DNA of 64,000 nt from Catellatospora sp. TT07R-123 (GCF_018327705.1 NZ_BNEM01000002.1:1612001-1676000), one strand, 5' to 3'. Positions 1-11,602 are shown, counted from the stretch's first letter. Notes: generated from the sequence alone by a model not told the origin. Numbers and translations are program-made.

Positions 1-2751
<2,751 letters not shown>

Positions 2752-2880
2752 CTGCGGACCTCCTCCGTCACCGGCGGCAGCGCACCCGCCGCCGTGTCGC
2801 TCGCCCTATCATCGTCCGAACGTCAGCGCGGCGCGAGCCGCGGGCTGGCAGGACAGGGCCGATCGGCGGAGACTACTAGC

Positions 2881-4476
2881 GTGCCGAACCCGCGCGTGCC
2901 CGCCGCGCCACAGCCAGCCGTGCCAGTCGCATCGACCGGCATATCCGCCGTAGACGAGCTGCTGCGGGTCGAGATCGAGCTGGACGAGGCGGGCGGGCTC
3001 GGCGGCTTCGCCGGCGCACTGGTCCAGACGCTGACCCGGCTCACCGGCGCCGACGGCGCCCGGGTGACGGTCGACCACGGCGACGGCCGCGGCCCGCGCC
3101 GCCTGGTCGGCACCGGACGTCCCGGCACCGGGCTGTCGCTGTTCCAGCGGGTGCCGGTCAGCCGCCCGTGGACCGCGGAGCTGCTGCTCAGCGCACCGGA
3201 CGAGCCCGACGTCCGGACGCTGACGCTGCTGGCGGCCCAGCGGCTCGGGATGGCGCTGGAGCACCAGCGGCTGCGCGACACCGACGTGCGCCACCGCACC
3301 TGGCTGAACTTCCTGGCCGAGGTGAGCGAGCTGCTGGCGCAGTCGCTGGACCTGTCGCTGACCCTCGCCCTGATCCCGCGCCTGGTGGTGCCGCGCCTGG
3401 GCACCTGGTGCACGCTGCACCGGGTGTCGGGCAAGCGGCTGGAGCTGTCGGCGTCCGCGCACGCCGACGAGGAGCGCAGCGGCTGGCTGGAGGAAGCCGG
3501 CGAGGAGCTGACGCAGCTGATGCAGGCGCCGAACGTCAACGCCGCCATGCGCGCCGGGCAGCACGTGCCGCTGCCGTCTCCGGTGACCGGGCTGGCGATC
3601 CCCATGTTCTCGCGGGGCCAGTGGCTGGGCGTGCTGGGCATCGGGCGGGAACCGGACACGGCGCGCGATCCGGACGAGATCACCGTCGCCGAGGAGCTGG
3701 CGCGCCGGTGCGCGCTGGCGCTGGACAACGCCGCGATCCACGCCGAGCGGCAGGGCGTGGCGCACACGCTCCAGCAGGCGCTGCTGCCGACGCGGCTGCC
3801 GGTGATCCCGGGGCTGGGCCTGGGCGCGGAGTACGTGCCCGCCGGGCGCGGCGCGGAGGTCGGCGGCGACCTGTACGACATCATGCCGATGCCCGACGGC
3901 CGCTGGCTGGCGGTGATGGGCGACGTGTCCGGCAAGGGCGTGCCCGCCGCCGCCGCGACCGGCCTGGTCCGCGAGGTGCTGCGGCTGCTGGTCGGCGAGG
4001 GGCGGCCGCTGGAGTCCGTGCTGGCGACCCTGAACACGACACTGAGCGACCGCTCCGAACGCTACTGCACCCTGGCGCTGGCCGAGGTCGACCTGCCGGA
4101 GCGCGACGGCGGGGTGCCGGTGACGCTGTACCTGGCCGGGCACGACAGGCCGCTGCTGCTGCACGCCGACGGGCAGGTGGAGCAGGTCGGCGACTGGGGC
4201 ACCGCGCTGGGGCTGATCAGCCCGGTGATCTGCCAGCCCACCCTGCTGGTGCTGCGGCCCGGCGAGACGCTGGTGTTCTTCACCGACGGGGTGACCGAGC
4301 GCCGCAGCGGCACCGAGTTCTTCGGGACGCGGCGGCTGGCGCAGCGGCTGACGTACCTGGCCGGGCACCCGGCCGACGTGATCGCGACGCGGCTGCGGAT
4401 GGCGGCGCTGGAGTTCTCCGGCGAACCGGCCCGCGACGACATGGCCATCATGGCGATCCGCAACGACGCGGTCTGA
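2881..4476 (+). CDS. GAF-SpoIIE (RsbU-like) PP2C serine phosphatase
   Basis: Predicted to dephosphorylate an anti-sigma antagonist in a partner-switching pathway. The 531-residue product has a variable N-terminal region, a GAF domain (roughly residues 135-290) and a C-terminal SpoIIE/PP2C domain from about 300 on. The metal-binding signatures are visible: GGDLYD near residue 328, [13 protein letters not shown] near 347, and [10 protein letters not shown] towards the end. The GTG at 2881 was chosen because it follows GGAG and a non-coding stretch and because homology-like sequence starts soon after; the frame stays open upstream only as an antisense shadow. The convergent neighbour at 4496 is a STAS/HATPase protein that could belong to the same pathway (inference). 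Confidence 0.88.
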   Translation: MPNPRVPAAPQPAVPVASTGISAVDELLRVEIELDEAGGLGGFAGALVQTLTRLTGADGARVTVDHGDGRGPRRLVGTGRPGTGLSLFQRVPVSRPWTAELLLSAPDEPDVRTLTLLAAQRLGMALEHQRLRDTDVRHRTWLNFLAEVSELLAQSLDLSLTLALIPRLVVPRLGTWCTLHRVSGKRLELSASAHADEERSGWLEEAGEELTQLMQAPNVNAAMRAGQHVPLPSPVTGLAIPMFSRGQWLGVLGIGREPDTARDPDEITVAEELARRCALALDNAAIHAERQGVAHTLQQALLPTRLPVIPGLGLGAEYVPAGRGAEVGGDLYDIMPMPDGRWLAVMGDVSGKGVPAAAATGLVREVLRLLVGEGRPLESVLATLNTTLSDRSERYCTLALAEVDLPERDGGVPVTLYLAGHDRPLLLHADGQVEQVGDWGTALGLISPVICQPTLLVLRPGETLVFFTDGVTERRSGTEFFGTRRLAQRLTYLAGHPADVIATRLRMAALEFSGEPARDDMAIMAIRNDAV

Positions 4477-4495
4477 TCAGCCGGCGTCGCGCCGA

Positions 4496-5248
4496 TCAGC
4501 TGGCGTCGCGGCCCACCGTCGCCCAGACCACCTTGCCGCCGGGCACCGCGATGATCCCCCAGCACGACGCCAGCGCCGCCACCAGCAGCAGCCCGTGGCT
4601 GTCGCGGGAGCGCCCCTGCGGCGGGGGCGGCAGCCGCGGGTCGTGGTCGTGCACCGCCACGTGCACGTCGCGGTGGTCGCCGCGCAGTTCGAAGGTGAAC
4701 TCGGTGCGGGCGTGGCGCACCGCGTTGGAGACCAGCTCGCTACAGATCTGGCGCAGCAGCTGGTGCGCCGGGGCGGGCACGTCCCACAGCACGCAGCTGT
4801 CGGCCAGCATGTCGCGGGCTTCGGCGGGTGCCTGCGGGTCGGGACTGAGCCCCTGCACCCGCAGCCGGGCCGGTTCGGTCCGCTGGGCCCGCAGCAGGGC
4901 GTCGGCGCGGTCGGCGCACAGCGCCGGACGGTCGGCCTCAGGCAGGGCGTGCAGCGCGTCGGACAGCGGACCGCGCTGGCCGTACAGCGTGACCGAGCAG
5001 CCGGGCCAGGCGGCGGCCTGCCGGGTGATGTCGGTGAAGAGTGCGACCGGCCCGGCGGTCAGTTCGAGCCCGGACAGGTCCACCAGCAGCGCCTGCGGCC
5101 GCGCGGCGAGCTCGCCGCTCAGGAAGGCCAGGGCGTCGGCCGTCCCGCCGGGGTGGAGCTCGCCGTCCAGCCTGGCCGTGGCCGCCGGACCGCCACGCTC
5201 GACCGCGCAGCGCAATCGGCTCTCGCCAAGGCCTGTCCGCTTTCGCAT
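4496..5248 (-). CDS. STAS-like plus HATPase_c_2 anti-sigma regulatory protein
   Basis: A 250-residue cytoplasmic protein. Residues about 15-110 look like a STAS-type fold (LLVDLSGLELTAGPVALFTD). Residues about 130-245 carry an RsbW/SpoIIAB-type ATPase with the N-box SELVSNAVRHA and a C-terminal glycine-containing stretch (DSHGLLLVAALAS). In this family such proteins bind a sigma factor or phosphorylate an antagonist; fusing a STAS-like half to the kinase half in one chain is a known actinobacterial arrangement. It converges on the SpoIIE phosphatase gene with a 19-base gap, which suggests a shared stress-signalling role. The ATG at 5248 has only a weak GGGCG upstream. Confidence 0.78.
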   Translation of the reverse strand: MRKRTGLGESRLRCAVERGGPAATARLDGELHPGGTADALAFLSGELAARPQALLVDLSGLELTAGPVALFTDITRQAAAWPGCSVTLYGQRGPLSDALHALPEADRPALCADRADALLRAQRTEPARLRVQGLSPDPQAPAEARDMLADSCVLWDVPAPAHQLLRQICSELVSNAVRHARTEFTFELRGDHRDVHVAVHDHDPRLPPPPQGRSRDSHGLLLVAALASCWGIIAVPGGKVVWATVGRDAS

Positions 5249-5392
5249 AACGCCCGCCCCGCGTCCGTCTGCCAGGTCCGCCGCCCGGGTCCCTCATCGC
5301 CGCGCACCAGGGCGGCGGTGGGTCCACGTTCACACACATGGACCTCTTGCAGATCAGATTCCCCCGGCGTAGAGCGGGTTAAACCACCCGGC

Positions 5393-5632
5393 CTACTCGT
5401 CGGGGTCGACGATCGACCGGAAGCGGTAGATCCACGGCGGATCGCCCAGGGGGTTGGCCTCAAGCAGGTAGACGGCTTCCCACGGGACCTCGGCGCGCAT
5501 CGGGTCGCCGGGCTCGTAGCCGCTGGGCAGCAGGATCGAGAAGGTCGCGGGCGGGTCGGCGGCCGAGTCGACCTCGATCTCCCGGGTCACCTCGGCGGCA
5601 CCGTGTACGAACTTCGCGGCGATCTTCTCCAC
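5393..5632 (-). CDS. Conserved small protein of unknown function
   Basis: A 79-residue acidic protein that I do not recognise. It starts at a GTG (VEKIAAKFVHG) and ends IYRFRSIVDPDE. It contains no membrane segment and no cysteine; the pattern of alternating hydrophobic residues suggests a small beta-rich cytoplasmic fold. GGAAGG lies 12 bases before the GTG. It is divergent from the hemerythrin gene, with about 120 bases between the starts. The compact, in-phase reading frame with normal GC codon bias is the main evidence that it is real. Confidence 0.6.
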   Translation of the reverse strand: MEKIAAKFVHGAAEVTREIEVDSAADPPATFSILLPSGYEPGDPMRAEVPWEAVYLLEANPLGDPPWIYRFRSIVDPDE

Positions 5633-5688
5633 CCGTACAGCGTGCCTTCCACAGCGGACGGAACGGGGCCAGATCGACGAAACCGCAC

Positions 5689-5714
5689 GTGTCAGGCGGT
5701 GCCGGGACGGGTAA
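5689..5714 (+). promoter_or_regulatory. Sigma-B-like promoter of the hemerythrin gene
   Basis: GTGT at 5689-5692 and GGGTAA at 5709-5714 are separated by 16 bases, resembling the actinobacterial sigma-B type consensus GTTT-N(12-17)-GGGTAT. The start codon is 38 bases downstream. Inference from pattern only. Confidence 0.4.
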
Positions 5715-5752
5715 TCCAGCACGGAGAGCCACCCACCGAAGGGACGTCCGCC

Positions 5753-6148
5753 ATGTCCGACGCGAACCCCTCCCACGACGTGGTCGACCACCTGCGCGCG
5801 CAGCACCACCAGATCAGCGAGGTGCTCGCCCAGCTCCGGTCGGCGCCCAGCATCGCCCGGGGCGAGCTGTTCGAGCAGCTGGTGAGCTTCCTGGCGGTGC
5901 ACGAGCAGGCCGAGCGGCAGGTCGTGGCGCCGTACCTGGACTGGCAGGTGCCGCTGGTGCCGGGCTGGCGCCCGATGCTGGCCGAGCTGGCGCGCGGCGG
6001 GATCGCCGACCCGGGGTTCCGGCCCCGGCTGGAGGCGCTGTGCGGCACGTTCGCCGAGCACACGGCGTACGTCGAGCGCGAGGAGTTCGCCCGGCTGCGG
6101 CGTACCGTCCCGGGCGACCTCCTGCGCCGCCTCGCCGAGCAGCTCTAG
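5753..6148 (+). CDS. Hemerythrin HHE domain protein
   Basis: A 131-residue soluble four-helix protein, probably binding a non-haem di-iron centre for oxygen, nitric oxide or redox sensing. Candidate iron ligands are the histidines in HDVVDHLRAQHHQI, LAVHEQAE and FAEHTAYVEREEF, spaced as in the HHE family. The ATG at 5753 gives the usual length; only GAAGGGAC is present as a ribosome site. A sigma-B-like promoter upstream fits a general stress role, as do the neighbouring stress genes. The exact ligand or signal cannot be told from sequence. Confidence 0.82.
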   Translation: MSDANPSHDVVDHLRAQHHQISEVLAQLRSAPSIARGELFEQLVSFLAVHEQAERQVVAPYLDWQVPLVPGWRPMLAELARGGIADPGFRPRLEALCGTFAEHTAYVEREEFARLRRTVPGDLLRRLAEQL

Positions 6149-6161
6149 CACCCGGTGCGGG

Positions 6162-6356
6162 TCAGCGGCCGGACGAGATGTCGTTGCGCGACAGGGCGCT
6201 GGACTCCCTTGCCTCGCCCGCGCGGGCCCGTTCCTTGTTGACGGTCTGGGCGGCGATCTCCTCGGCCACCTTCTCGGACTTGCCGCGCTCCTCGGCGCTG
6301 GCCTTGATGTGCTCGTACTGGCGTTCGCGTTTGTTGCTCCAGGCGCGCTGCGGCAT
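6162..6356 (-). CDS. Small stress protein, plasmid-stabilisation-like family
   Basis: A 64-residue, highly charged protein starting MPQRAWSNKRERQYEH and rich in Lys, Glu and Arg with the segment KVAEEIAAQTVNKERARAGE. Short proteins of this type are common in actinobacteria and are usually labelled plasmid stabilisation protein or Rho-like hypothetical; the biochemical role is unknown. The start is well supported by GGAGG eight bases upstream. A sigma-B-like promoter precedes it. The N-terminal WSxKRERQYEHIK motif is the recognisable family signature. It is divergent from the lysozyme gene. Confidence 0.75.
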   Translation of the reverse strand: MPQRAWSNKRERQYEHIKASAEERGKSEKVAEEIAAQTVNKERARAGEARESSALSRNDISSGR

Positions 6357-6391
6357 GGCCGCCTCCTCTCCTCGCACCTCTCGCCGTGAGG

Positions 6392-6417
6392 TTGCCCGCG
6401 ACGTGCCCGGATCAAAC
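6392..6417 (-). promoter_or_regulatory. Sigma-B-like promoter of the small stress gene
   Basis: On the minus strand GTTT (6417-6414) is followed after 16 bases by GGGCAA (6397-6392), close to the sigma-B consensus. It lies about 36 bases upstream of the ATG at 6356. Inference from pattern only. Confidence 0.4.
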
Positions 6418-6519
6418 GCGCACCGGCCGCGAGCAGGCGCAACGCTTCGGTTCGGGCGGCGTTGAGCAGGGCAGCGCCCGGCGATCATGCGGGCACCCGT
6501 ACTCGTCCGAGGAGCAGCC

Positions 6520-8334
6520 GTGCCGCACCAGTTCCGCCTGCACCGGGTGGCGCCGACCCTGGCCGCCGTGACGGCCGTGGCCACCGCGGTCCTGGGCCTG
6601 ACTTTGAGTACGCGGGCAGCGGGCGGGCCCGGCCCGGACGCGGGCGGCGAGGGCTGGGCCGGCGCCGGGATGCCGGAGGCGCCCGCGGGCCGGATGCTGC
6701 TGGGGGCGCCGGGTGGCTATCCCGTCACCGGCATCGACGTGTCCAACCACCAGCAGGACATCGACTGGAAGAAGGTCGCCGACAAGGGCGCGAAGTTCGC
6801 GTACGCGAAGGCGACCGAGGGCACCCACTTCGACGACGCCGAGTACCGCGACAACCTCAGCGGGGCCAAGCGCAACGGGGTGTACTTCGGGGCGTACCAC
6901 TTCGCCCGCCCCGACGAGGGCGGCGGCCGGTCCCAGGCCGACTACTTCCTGGACCGGGCGCAGTACACCAACGACGGGCACACGCTGCCGCCGATGCTGG
7001 ACATCGAGTGGCCGTACAAGTGGAAGGGCAAGTACGTCGCCGACTCGCCGTGCTGGGGCAAGAGCAAGAGCGACCTGGTCAAGTGGATCCGCGACTTCAC
7101 CGAGCGGGTCCGCGAGCGCACCGGCAGCGCGACGATGATCTACACCAACCCGAACTGGTGGAACCCGTGCACGGGCAAGAGCACCGCGTTCGGGCGGCAC
7201 TACCTGTTCGTCTCCAGCTACACCGACAAGGTCAGCGGGCTGCCGGCGGGCTGGGACCACTGGACGCTGTGGCAGTACGCCAACCACGGCAAGCTGCCCG
7301 GTGACCAGAACGTGTTCAACGGCTCGCTGTCGGAGCTCGCGGCGCTGGCCAGCAACCCGATGGGCCCGATGCCGAAGCTGGTGGTCGGCGACTGGGACGG
7401 CGACGGCACGATGACCGCGGGCCTGGTCACCCCGTCCGGCGAGCACTGGCGCTGGCGGCTGACCAACCAGAGGGGCACCGCGCCGGTCGCGGCGGGCGGC
7501 GCCGACCCGCTGCTCACCCCGGACCTGGACTTCGAGTACGGCGACGTCGAGAAGGCCCCGATCGTGGGCGACTGGGACGGCGACGGCACCTGGACCCCGG
7601 GCACGGTCGACAGCGAGGGCAAGCGGCACGACTACTACCTGGCCAACGGCTTCCGTCCGGGCCCGTCCGACGTCCACGTCGGGTTCGGCGACATCGAGGA
7701 CGTGCCGCTGGTCGGCGACTGGGACGGCAACGGCACGTTCACGCCCGGCACGGCCGACGCCGACGGCAAGCGGCACGACTGGAAGTTCACCAACTCGCTG
7801 GTCGACCCGAAGACCGAGGTCAAGCTGTCGGTCGGCGACGCGGAGAAGACGCCGGTCGTGGGCGACTGGGACGGCAACGGGACCTGGACGCCGGGCACCG
7901 TCGACAACGACGGCGAACGGCACGACTATTACCTGGTCAACTCGCTGACCGCAACGACGGCCGAGATCCACCTCGGCTTCGGCGACGTGTACACGGTGCC
8001 GCTGGTCGGCGACTGGGACGGCGACGGGAAGTTCTCCGTGGGCGCGGTCGACGCCTCCGGCACCGCCATGCGCTGGCTGCTGTCGAACAACCTGCTCGGC
8101 GGCGACCTGCCCGACCTGGCCTTCCGGTACGGCGAGACCGGCATCCTGCCCGACCCGCAGCCCTCGCCCAGCCCGTCCCCCAGTGCCTCCCCCAGCGGCA
8201 CGCCGAGCGCCTCGCCCAGCCCGGCGTCGGCCTCCAAGCCGATCCCGTCGGCCGGGCCGGGGTCGCCGTCGCCGAGCACGTCGCCGAGTGCCAAGCCGGT
8301 GCTCAACCAGCGGCCCGTGGTGCCGAAAATGTGA
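6520..8334 (+). CDS. Secreted GH25 lysozyme with C-terminal VGDWDGDG repeats
   Basis: Predicted N-acetylmuramidase that hydrolyses peptidoglycan outside the cell. A hydrophobic signal segment (APTLAAVTAVATAVLGLTL) is followed by the GH25 barrel at about residues 65-280, with the catalytic-site strands TGIDVSNHQ and MLDIEWP. Five repeats containing VGDWDGDG or VGDWDGNG follow at about 7384, 7564, 7711, 7858 and 8005, resembling an FG-GAP-like calcium-binding propeller, then a Ser/Pro-rich linker (PSPSPSASPS) at the C terminus. The GTG at 6520 is preferred because GAGGAG lies five bases upstream; an ATG at 6487 is an in-frame alternative. Confidence 0.88.
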   Translation: MPHQFRLHRVAPTLAAVTAVATAVLGLTLSTRAAGGPGPDAGGEGWAGAGMPEAPAGRMLLGAPGGYPVTGIDVSNHQQDIDWKKVADKGAKFAYAKATEGTHFDDAEYRDNLSGAKRNGVYFGAYHFARPDEGGGRSQADYFLDRAQYTNDGHTLPPMLDIEWPYKWKGKYVADSPCWGKSKSDLVKWIRDFTERVRERTGSATMIYTNPNWWNPCTGKSTAFGRHYLFVSSYTDKVSGLPAGWDHWTLWQYANHGKLPGDQNVFNGSLSELAALASNPMGPMPKLVVGDWDGDGTMTAGLVTPSGEHWRWRLTNQRGTAPVAAGGADPLLTPDLDFEYGDVEKAPIVGDWDGDGTWTPGTVDSEGKRHDYYLANGFRPGPSDVHVGFGDIEDVPLVGDWDGNGTFTPGTADADGKRHDWKFTNSLVDPKTEVKLSVGDAEKTPVVGDWDGNGTWTPGTVDNDGERHDYYLVNSLTATTAEIHLGFGDVYTVPLVGDWDGDGKFSVGAVDASGTAMRWLLSNNLLGGDLPDLAFRYGETGILPDPQPSPSPSPSASPSGTPSASPSPASASKPIPSAGPGSPSPSTSPSAKPVLNQRPVVPKM

Positions 8335-8420
8335 ACCAAACCCCGAAATCGATCGGAAACGCACGATACATTCGGGTCAGCGGTGAGGAGGGCCCGGCCT
8401 GCCCTCGGGAGCGAGGCACG

Positions 8421-9695
8421 ATGAGCGGATTCGGGGTTCACTCAGAGGTCGGCACCCTGCGGAAAGTGCTGGTGCACCGCCCTGACCTGGCGCTGCGTCG
8501 GCTCACCCCGTCCAACCGGAGCGAGCTGCTCTTCGACGACGTGCTGTGGGTGGAGCAGGCGCAGGCCGAGCACGACCAGTTCGTGGCCGAGCTGCGCGGG
8601 CGGGGCGTGGAGGTGTTCCTGCTGCACGACCTGCTGTCGGAGGCGCTGGGGCAGCCGGGGGCGCGGCAGTGGGTGATGGAGCACGTCGTCAGCCCGTACA
8701 CGGTGGGGCCTTCGATGGTCGAGGCGGTGCGGGGCGCGCTGGCGAACATGGACGACCGCACCCTGGCCACGCACCTCACCGGCGGGATCACCCGGGCCGA
8801 ACTGATCGAGTTCGCCGACACGGACCTGGCCGGGTCGTCGCTGACGGTCTCCACCACGATCGACTCGTCGTTCATCCTGCCGCCGCTGCCCAACCACCTG
8901 TTCACCCGCGACACCTCCTGCTGGATCTACGACGGGGTGTCGCTGAACCCGATGTCCTGGCCCTCGCGGCAGGCCGAGACGGTCAACCTCGGCACCGTGT
9001 ACCGGTTCCACCCGATGTTCCGGCAGGCCGGGATCACCTTCTGGTACCCGGACGCGGCCAACGCCGAGGAGCACGACCAGTTCGACATACAGTCCTTCGG
9101 CCGGGCCTCGCTGGAGGGCGGCGACGTGATGCCGGTGGGCAACCGGACGGTGCTGATCGGCATCAGCGAGCGGACCACCGCGCAGATGGCCGAGATCCTG
9201 GCGCGGCGGCTGTTCGAGAAGGAGGCCGCCGACCGGGTGATCGCGGTGCAGCTGGCCCGGCAGCGGCAGTTCATGCACCTGGACGTGGTGTTCACGTTCA
9301 TGGACCGCGACACCGTCACGGTCTACCCGAAGGTCATCGACAGCACCACGGCGTACAGCCTGCGGCCCGGGGACCGGGCCGGGGTGCTGGAGGTGACGCC
9401 GGAGAAGAGCTTCCTCGGCGCGGTCGCCGACGCGATCGGCCTGTCCCGCGAGCGCGACCTCAAGGTCGTCACCACCGGCGGGGACGAGCCGCAGCAGGAG
9501 CGCGAGCAGTGGGACTGCGCCAACAACGTGGTGGCGGTGTCGCCCGGCGTCGTCATCGCGTACTCGAAGAACATCAACAGCAACCGCAAGTACCGCGAGG
9601 CCGGGATCGAGGTCGTCGAGATCGACGGGTTCGAGGTCGGCAAGGGGCGCGGCGGCGGCCACTGCATGACCTGCCCCCTGCTGCGCGATCCCTAG
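8421..9695 (+). CDS. arcA: Arginine deiminase
   Basis: Converts L-arginine to citrulline and ammonia. The 424-residue product has the family length and all main signatures: N-terminal SEVGTLRKVLVHRP, FTRDTS, LEGGDVMPVG, HLDVVFTFMDRD and the C-terminal catalytic-cysteine motif GRGGGHCMTCPL. No ornithine transcarbamylase or carbamate kinase gene lies next to it, so this is a stand-alone arcA rather than a full ADI operon. The ATG at 8421 follows GGAGCGAGG. The last four bases overlap the end of the convergent DUF1992 gene. Confidence 0.95.
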   Translation: MSGFGVHSEVGTLRKVLVHRPDLALRRLTPSNRSELLFDDVLWVEQAQAEHDQFVAELRGRGVEVFLLHDLLSEALGQPGARQWVMEHVVSPYTVGPSMVEAVRGALANMDDRTLATHLTGGITRAELIEFADTDLAGSSLTVSTTIDSSFILPPLPNHLFTRDTSCWIYDGVSLNPMSWPSRQAETVNLGTVYRFHPMFRQAGITFWYPDAANAEEHDQFDIQSFGRASLEGGDVMPVGNRTVLIGISERTTAQMAEILARRLFEKEAADRVIAVQLARQRQFMHLDVVFTFMDRDTVTVYPKVIDSTTAYSLRPGDRAGVLEVTPEKSFLGAVADAIGLSRERDLKVVTTGGDEPQQEREQWDCANNVVAVSPGVVIAYSKNINSNRKYREAGIEVVEIDGFEVGKGRGGGHCMTCPLLRDP

Positions 9696-10081
9696 CGGGC
9701 TCTGCGGCGCGCCTTCCAGTCGCGGACCACCTGGTCGGCGTCGACCAGGCCGAGCACGACGGCGGGGCCGTTCAGCAGGCCGCGGTTGGCGCGGACGACG
9801 CGGGTGTTGATCTCGGCGACCATCGCGCGTACGGCCGCCTCGCTCAGCTTCCTGGCCACCTTGTCCGGCAGGTCCTCGATGTCGCGGCGCAGCAGCAGCG
9901 TGGCGGGCAGCGCCCCGGCCAGGTTCTCGCGGCGGGCCAGGTCGCGCAGCCACCAGTCCTCGGGCAGCACCTCACCCGCGCCGGGCAGCGGCTTGCCGGT
10001 GCCGGGCAGGTCGTCGAAGTCGCCGCGCTCCTGCGCCTCGCGGATCTGCCGGTCGATCGCCGACTCCCAGGCGGGCCCCAT
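9692..10081 (-). CDS. DUF1992 (DnaJ-homologue C28 conserved domain) protein
   Basis: A 129-residue soluble protein matching the DUF1992 pattern: WESAIDRQIREAQERGDFDDLPGTGKPLP, then DWWLRDLARREN and LRRDIEDLP. The family occurs in bacteria and as the core of the eukaryotic DNAJC28 protein; its biochemical role is not established. It overlaps the 3' end of arcA by four bases, tail to tail. Divergent, with about 107 bases, from the toxin-antitoxin-like pair. Confidence 0.85.
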   Translation of the reverse strand: MGPAWESAIDRQIREAQERGDFDDLPGTGKPLPGAGEVLPEDWWLRDLARRENLAGALPATLLLRRDIEDLPDKVARKLSEAAVRAMVAEINTRVVRANRGLLNGPAVVLGLVDADQVVRDWKARRRAR

Positions 10082-10188
10082 GCCGTACCCCCGATCTCCT
10101 GCGCCTTCCCTGCGCCCAAAGTACCCGTTCGGGGTGAACCCGGCGCGGGCGCTTCCCCAACCGTTTATGAGAGATATACCGTGGAATT

Positions 10189-10485
10189 ATGAATGACGAG
10201 CCCATCGGTGCCACCGAGCCGTCGGAGCGGCGGGTCAAGTCCTACAGCCTGCCGACCGACCTGGCCGAGTACGTCGAGCGCAAGGCCGGACGCCGGGGCG
10301 CGTCGGCGTACATCAGCAGCCTGATCGCGGCCGACCGGCACCGCGACCTGGTCCGCCGGGAGCTCGAAGACTTCGGGTACACCGGCGAGCTCGCGATCAC
10401 CGCCGAGGGACGGGCCAAGGCCCGGCGCCGCCTCGACCGCCACGCCGCCAGCCGCGCCGCGCGCTCGGTCGGGGAGGCCGCGTGA
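10189..10485 (+). CDS. Antitoxin-like small DNA-binding protein
   Basis: A 98-residue basic protein. The segment RRVKSYSLPTDLAEYVERKAGRRG looks like a ribbon-helix-helix type antitoxin N terminus, followed by a helical C terminus that could bind the toxin. The start codon lies eight bases after TATACC, so the mRNA may be leaderless. Its stop codon overlaps the start of the PIN-like gene (GTGA), which is the usual antitoxin-then-toxin arrangement. Function is inferred from fold pattern and context. Confidence 0.65.
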   Translation: MNDEPIGATEPSERRVKSYSLPTDLAEYVERKAGRRGASAYISSLIAADRHRDLVRRELEDFGYTGELAITAEGRAKARRRLDRHAASRAARSVGEAA

Positions 10486-10883
10486 GCATCGGCGTCGTCT
10501 TCGACACCAGCGCCCTGCTCGCCCACGTACGGCTGGAGCGCCTGTCGGCCGGAGAGCTGGTGGGCGAGGTGGCCGACAACGGCGACCTGGTCGGGGTGCC
10601 CGCCCTCGCCGTGCTCGACGCGCTGGCGCAGCTCAAGCAGGACGACCGGGCACGGCTGGAGCGGCTGGTCGACGGGGACAGCCACACCGTCGTGGTGCTG
10701 CCGCTCACCTCGGCCGACGTGCTGGAGGTGCACCGGGTCGCCTCGCTGATCGCGGGCGGGTGGGGCGCCGCCCAGGCGGTGGTCGCAGCCAACCGGCACG
10801 AGGTGCTGCTGGCCACGACCGCCCCGGCCGACCTCGGCATCGGCGTCGTCATCCACGCCGACGACGTCGACGTGCTGTCCTGA
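10482..10883 (+). CDS. PIN-like toxin candidate
   Basis: A 133-residue protein beginning MSIGVVFDTSALLAHV. The FDTSALLA stretch fits strand 1 of a PIN nuclease domain with its first acidic residue. Later acidic positions (VLDALAQL, LTSADVLEVHRVA, ATTAPADL) are compatible with a PIN fold but one classical Asp is not obvious, so catalytic activity is uncertain. Translation is coupled to the upstream gene by a four-base overlap. With that partner it would form a VapBC-like toxin-antitoxin pair, or a diverged regulatory remnant of one. Confidence 0.65.
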   Translation: MSIGVVFDTSALLAHVRLERLSAGELVGEVADNGDLVGVPALAVLDALAQLKQDDRARLERLVDGDSHTVVVLPLTSADVLEVHRVASLIAGGWGAAQAVVAANRHEVLLATTAPADLGIGVVIHADDVDVLS

Positions 10884-10898
10884 ACTCTGCCGCCGAGC

Positions 10899-11492
10899 TC
10901 ACTTCGCGCCGGGTCTGACCCGGAAGCCGAGCTGGTCGGTCGCGAACACCTCGCGCAAGGCCGTGATGACGAAGAAGCACACGTCCTGCCACGGATTGGC
11001 GTCCGCCTCCGCCTTGGCGATCTTCAGGGCCGTCTGGCTGGCGCCGTCGAGGTAGGCGTCCGCGCGAGCCTCTGGGATGTTGTCGGGTCGCGACACCATC
11101 ATGTTGCACGAGCGGAAGCCCCCGGCCGGCCGGAGCGCCAGCACCGGCCAGTACCGTTCGACATACCCGCCGCCGATCGGCTTCCACGGACTGCGCGGTC
11201 CGCCCAGGCTGCTGGCACCGTCTTCTTCGGGCGTCTCGGGCACGAGGTCGGCCGACTCGCCGTCTTCCTGCCGCTGCACCGCCGCGCTGTCGCGTGTGCC
11301 GGCCGCCACAGCGAGATCAACGCACCTGCCGGGTGTCCACGCACCGCCCACCATCGCCGCGACGGCCCTGTTGCCCACCGCGCGCTGGAGCATGAGCAGC
11401 CGATCCTGGTCGGTAGCGGGTCGGACCCGGTGGTCCGCCTGGTGTATCGCCGGATCGGCCGAAGTCTCGACATGACACGCACGACCACCCAC
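10899..11492 (-). CDS. Protein with LQRAVGNRAV motif (eCIS-associated type)
   Basis: A 197-residue protein of unknown function. Near the N terminus it has LLMLQRAVGNRAVAAM, a motif that recurs in actinobacterial proteins encoded near or carried by extracellular contractile injection systems, often next to DUF4157. The rest (GGGYVERYWPVLALRP, DNIPEARADAYLDGASQTAL) is not recognised; cysteines are present but no signal peptide or membrane helix. The GTG at 11492 was chosen because TATGGT stands exactly six bases before it, as in other leaderless genes here; a GTG at 11660 is a longer alternative. No contractile sheath genes are in the window. Confidence 0.6.
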   Translation of the reverse strand: MGGRACHVETSADPAIHQADHRVRPATDQDRLLMLQRAVGNRAVAAMVGGAWTPGRCVDLAVAAGTRDSAAVQRQEDGESADLVPETPEEDGASSLGGPRSPWKPIGGGYVERYWPVLALRPAGGFRSCNMMVSRPDNIPEARADAYLDGASQTALKIAKAEADANPWQDVCFFVITALREVFATDQLGFRVRPGAK

Positions 11493-11602
11493 GAAACCAC
11501 CATACGTTGGTACGCATGGAGAGTTCGCCGAATCAACGAGGTCACCGGCCGTTCCGCCCGGCACCGGCGGCGGGCCGCCCCGTGACTGCCCCGGAAAGCG
11601 GC

